This document shows positions 36,613 to 38,599 of a stretch of DNA of 38,599 nt, piece after piece. The position numbers and the translations under genes were made by a program. This DNA is from Streptomyces huasconensis (lineage in GTDB: Bacteria; Actinomycetota; Actinomycetes; Streptomycetales; Streptomycetaceae), in assembly GCA_004010275.1 (NCBI GenBank), contig RBWT01000072.1, forward strand, positions 1-38,599, in the 5' to 3' direction. The first letter of the stretch is position 1; each line of letters begins with the position of its first letter. The notes below the pieces were generated by a model. That model was not told the DNA's origin and searched no databases. It worked only from the letters and a program-made list of their open reading frames with translations.

Positions 36613-36912
36613 ATGCGCTGCGTCATCGCCCGCTTCCCCTTCGACCTGTTCAAGAACGAGGTCGAGCAGGCCATGAAGGGCATCAAGCCCGAACCCGTCA
36701 CCGGTGAGTCCGTGATCATCGGCCGCCGCCACTACCCCGTCAAGCAGGTCGGGGAAGTCATCACGCGCCAGGACCGCCGCGACTTCTCGGCGCAGGAGGT
36801 GACCCGGGCGCTCTCCGGCCTCGGCTTCACCTGCCGCGCCGCGCCCGCGCCCGAACCCGCGCCCGCCGCCGAGCAGGCCGTACCGCAGGCCTGGCCGACG
36901 ACCCTCGTCTGA
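36613..36912 (+). CDS. SCO5918-family protein
   Basis: 99 residues. MRCVIARFPFDLFKNEVEQA, MKGIKPEPVTGESVIIGRRHY and PVKQVGEVITRQDRRDFSAQ match the Streptomyces SCO5918 family, followed by a helix (EVTRALSGLGFTCR) and a Pro/Ala tail. The family is typically encoded beside a DEAD-box helicase and a cold shock protein, and its function is unknown; a role with the helicase is inference from gene order. ATG 36613 has GTGAGG six bases upstream. The 334-base gap before it contains the minisatellite. Confidence 0.88.
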   Translation: MRCVIARFPFDLFKNEVEQAMKGIKPEPVTGESVIIGRRHYPVKQVGEVITRQDRRDFSAQEVTRALSGLGFTCRAAPAPEPAPAAEQAVPQAWPTTLV

Positions 36913-36926
36913 CCCGGGCAGGACCG

Positions 36927-38559
36927 TCACGGCGTCCGGCGTATGGCGCGTCCCGCGAGGACGTCCGTGCGCCGGCCGTCCCGCATCACGAACCGCCCGT
37001 CGATCAGGACGTGCGGAATACCGACGGGAAGCGTGCGCGGCGCCTCGAACGTGGACCCCGCCGCGACGGTCTCCGGGTCGAACAGGACCAGATCGGCGCG
37101 GTAGCCCTCGCGTACGAGTCCCCGGTCGGGGAGTCGGAGGCGGGCGGCGGGGCGCGACGTCAGGTGGGCCACGGTCTCCTCCAGGGACAGCACACCCAAC
37201 TCCCGCGCGTAGCGCCCGAGATACTGCGGGAACGTGCCGTACGCGCGCGGATGCGGCTTGAAGCCCTGCAGGATGCCGTCGCTGCCGCCCGTGTGCACGC
37301 GGTGGCGCATGATCGCCCGGACGTTCTCCTCGTGGCCCACGTGCTGGAGGATCGTCGAGCCGAGCCTGTCGTCGACGAGCAGGCGCCGGGCGGTGACCCA
37401 CGGCTCCTCGCCGCGCTGGGCCGCGGAACGGGCGATCGTCTTGCCCACGTACGAGACCAGCCCCGGGTCGCTCACCCCGGAGATCTCGATGGTGTCCCAC
37501 TCGATGGGTACGCCGTGACAGCCGTCGGCGCCGATGACCTCCATGTGGTGGCGGATCTTCTCGGCGGCCGCGTCGTCCCTCAGGCGCGCGAGGATCGCGT
37601 CCGGCCCTCCTTCGCTCGCCCAACTCGGCAGCATCGCCACGAGCGTGGTGCAGCCCGGGGTGTACGGATACGTGTCCAGGGTGATGTCCGCGCCGCCCGC
37701 GAGAGCGTCGTCGAGGAGAGCCAGCAGGTCCGGGGCCTTGCCCTTGTTGACGCCGAAGTTCATCGTGGCGTGGGCGAGGTGGAGAGGGCACTCCGCGGAG
37801 CGCGTGAGGCGCACCATCTCCTCGTATGCCTGGAGCGCGCCGGCGCCGTAACTGCGGTGGTGCGGGCAGTAGTAGCCGCCGTGCGCGGCGACGACCCTGC
37901 ACAGCTGGGTCAGTTCGGAGTCGTCGGCGTACATGCCGGGGGTGTAGGTGAGGCCCGACGACATGCCGACGGCGCCCTCCCGCATCCCGTCCGCCACGAG
38001 CTGCCGCATGCGGTCCAGTTCGGCGGGGGTCGCGGGGCGGTCGTCCCAGCCCATCGCGTACATGCGGACGGTGCCCTGGGGGATGAGGTACGCGGCGTTC
38101 ACGGCGATGCCGTGGCCGCCGTGCGCATGGTCCAGGCGGTCCAGGTACTCGCCGACCGTGCGCCAGTCGAAGTCGTTGTCGCCGCCGTCACCGTTCCAGC
38201 CGGTGATGGCCTGGCGGACCTGGGCGAGGGTGCGGTCGTCCACCGGGGCGTAGCTCAGGCCGTCCTGGCCGATGACCTCCAGGGTGACGCCTTGGGCCGC
38301 CTTCGCGGTGTGCTCGGGGTCGCGGAGCAGGGCGAGGTCGCTGTGCGCGTGCATGTCGATGAAGCCGGGGGCGAGGGCGAGGCCCTCGGCGTCCAGGATT
38401 GTCTTGGCGGTGGGGCGGGGGGTGTGGGTGTGCCCGTGCCTGTGCCCGTGCCGGCGGTGGATCTCGGTGATCCGGCCGTCGTGTACGGCGATGTCGGCGC
38501 GGTAGGAGGCACCTCCGGTGCCGTCGATGACGCGGGCGTCTCCGGATCACCAGGTCCAT
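36927..38559 (-). CDS. N-acyl-D-amino-acid deacylase (amidohydrolase family), one frameshift
   Basis: About 543 residues, normal for the D-aminoacylase family. It hydrolyses N-acyl-D-amino acids to free D-amino acids. Metal-site motifs: the HxH in FIDMHAHSDLALL, CPHHRSYGAG, PLHLAHATMNFG, DTYPYTPGCTTL and HTGGSDGIL (Asp). After one extra base near 38535 is removed, the start is MDLVIR-DARVIDGTGG with an N-terminal beta-domain, and the rest is open to the stop at 36927. Between the beta-domain and the barrel is a His-rich stretch (HRRHGHRHGHTHT), encoded around 38418-38464, which is not typical of the family. ATG 38559 has AGAGG five bases upstream. It converges with the SCO5918-family gene, 14 bases apart. 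Confidence 0.88.
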
Positions 38560-38599
38560 GGAGGGCCTCTCTTGGGGGGGCGGGGTGTGGGCCGGGGGT

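Noticed and set aside
36109..37902. Minus-strand frame of almost 600 codons over the minisatellite and part of the deacylase
   Set aside because: Translation is Arg/Pro/Gly-rich without motifs and lies out of frame with the real deacylase.

Overview
The window is high-GC actinobacterial DNA, almost certainly a Streptomyces chromosome arm-to-core segment. Evidence is the strong G/C bias at third codon positions, GTG and TTG starts, mycothiol metabolism (Mca), a DUF4307 protein, a GTP-type PEP carboxykinase, an SCO5918-family protein beside a DEAD-box helicase and cold shock protein, and GC-rich hairpin terminators that mostly lack U-tracts. No rRNA, tRNA, CRISPR array or insertion sequence was recognised.

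Layout. 1-0.8 kb: end of a sigma-factor-like gene and a MarR regulator (both minus). 0.9-5 kb: core metabolism (threonine dehydratase, greA, DUF4307, mca, two small proteins). 5.1-10.8 kb: a large membrane-associated NB-ARC/TPR protein, divergent from an ABC ATPase and membrane protein pair. 10.8-16.8 kb: an accessory island of lower GC holding an adenine-methylase/specificity fusion, a RAMA-like modified-DNA reader, a small membrane protein, a DUF4365 (PD-(D/E)xK-like) protein and a Uma2 protein. 16.9-21.3 kb: a thioredoxin-domain YyaL protein facing a MarR/MFS drug-efflux operon. 21.5-24.6 kb: a broken zinc alcohol dehydrogenase, DUF4242, a Mut7-C RNase-domain protein and a TrhA/hemolysin III protein. 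24.9-28.7 kb: pckG and a secreted beta-propeller/Ig-like protein. 29-31.7 kb: a small helical protein, an AlaA-type aminotransferase and a secreted trypsin-like protease. 31.6-33.2 kb: DUF2267, Hsp20 and GvpU-like genes. 33.6-36.9 kb: a MerR-like regulator and a cold-shock cluster (cspA, DEAD-box helicase, SCO5918 family). 36.9-38.6 kb: an N-acyl-D-amino-acid deacylase.

Most interesting is the 11.4-16.7 kb island. An HsdM-type methylase carries its own single target-recognition domain, and the next gene encodes a domain thought to read modified DNA and has a near-consensus promoter. Two nuclease-fold proteins follow within 3 kb, and no HsdR or REase helicase is present. This is a plausible undescribed modification/defence module, but linkage of all parts is inferred.

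A caution: about a dozen conserved genes here are interrupted by single-base indels, mostly in G/C runs (more than 20 in all), while others (greA, mca, pckG, alaA-like, the methylase) are intact. The simplest reading is assembly or sequencing error, so frameshifted genes are annotated across their full apparent span. The alcohol dehydrogenase also has an in-frame stop and is the best candidate for a real pseudogene.
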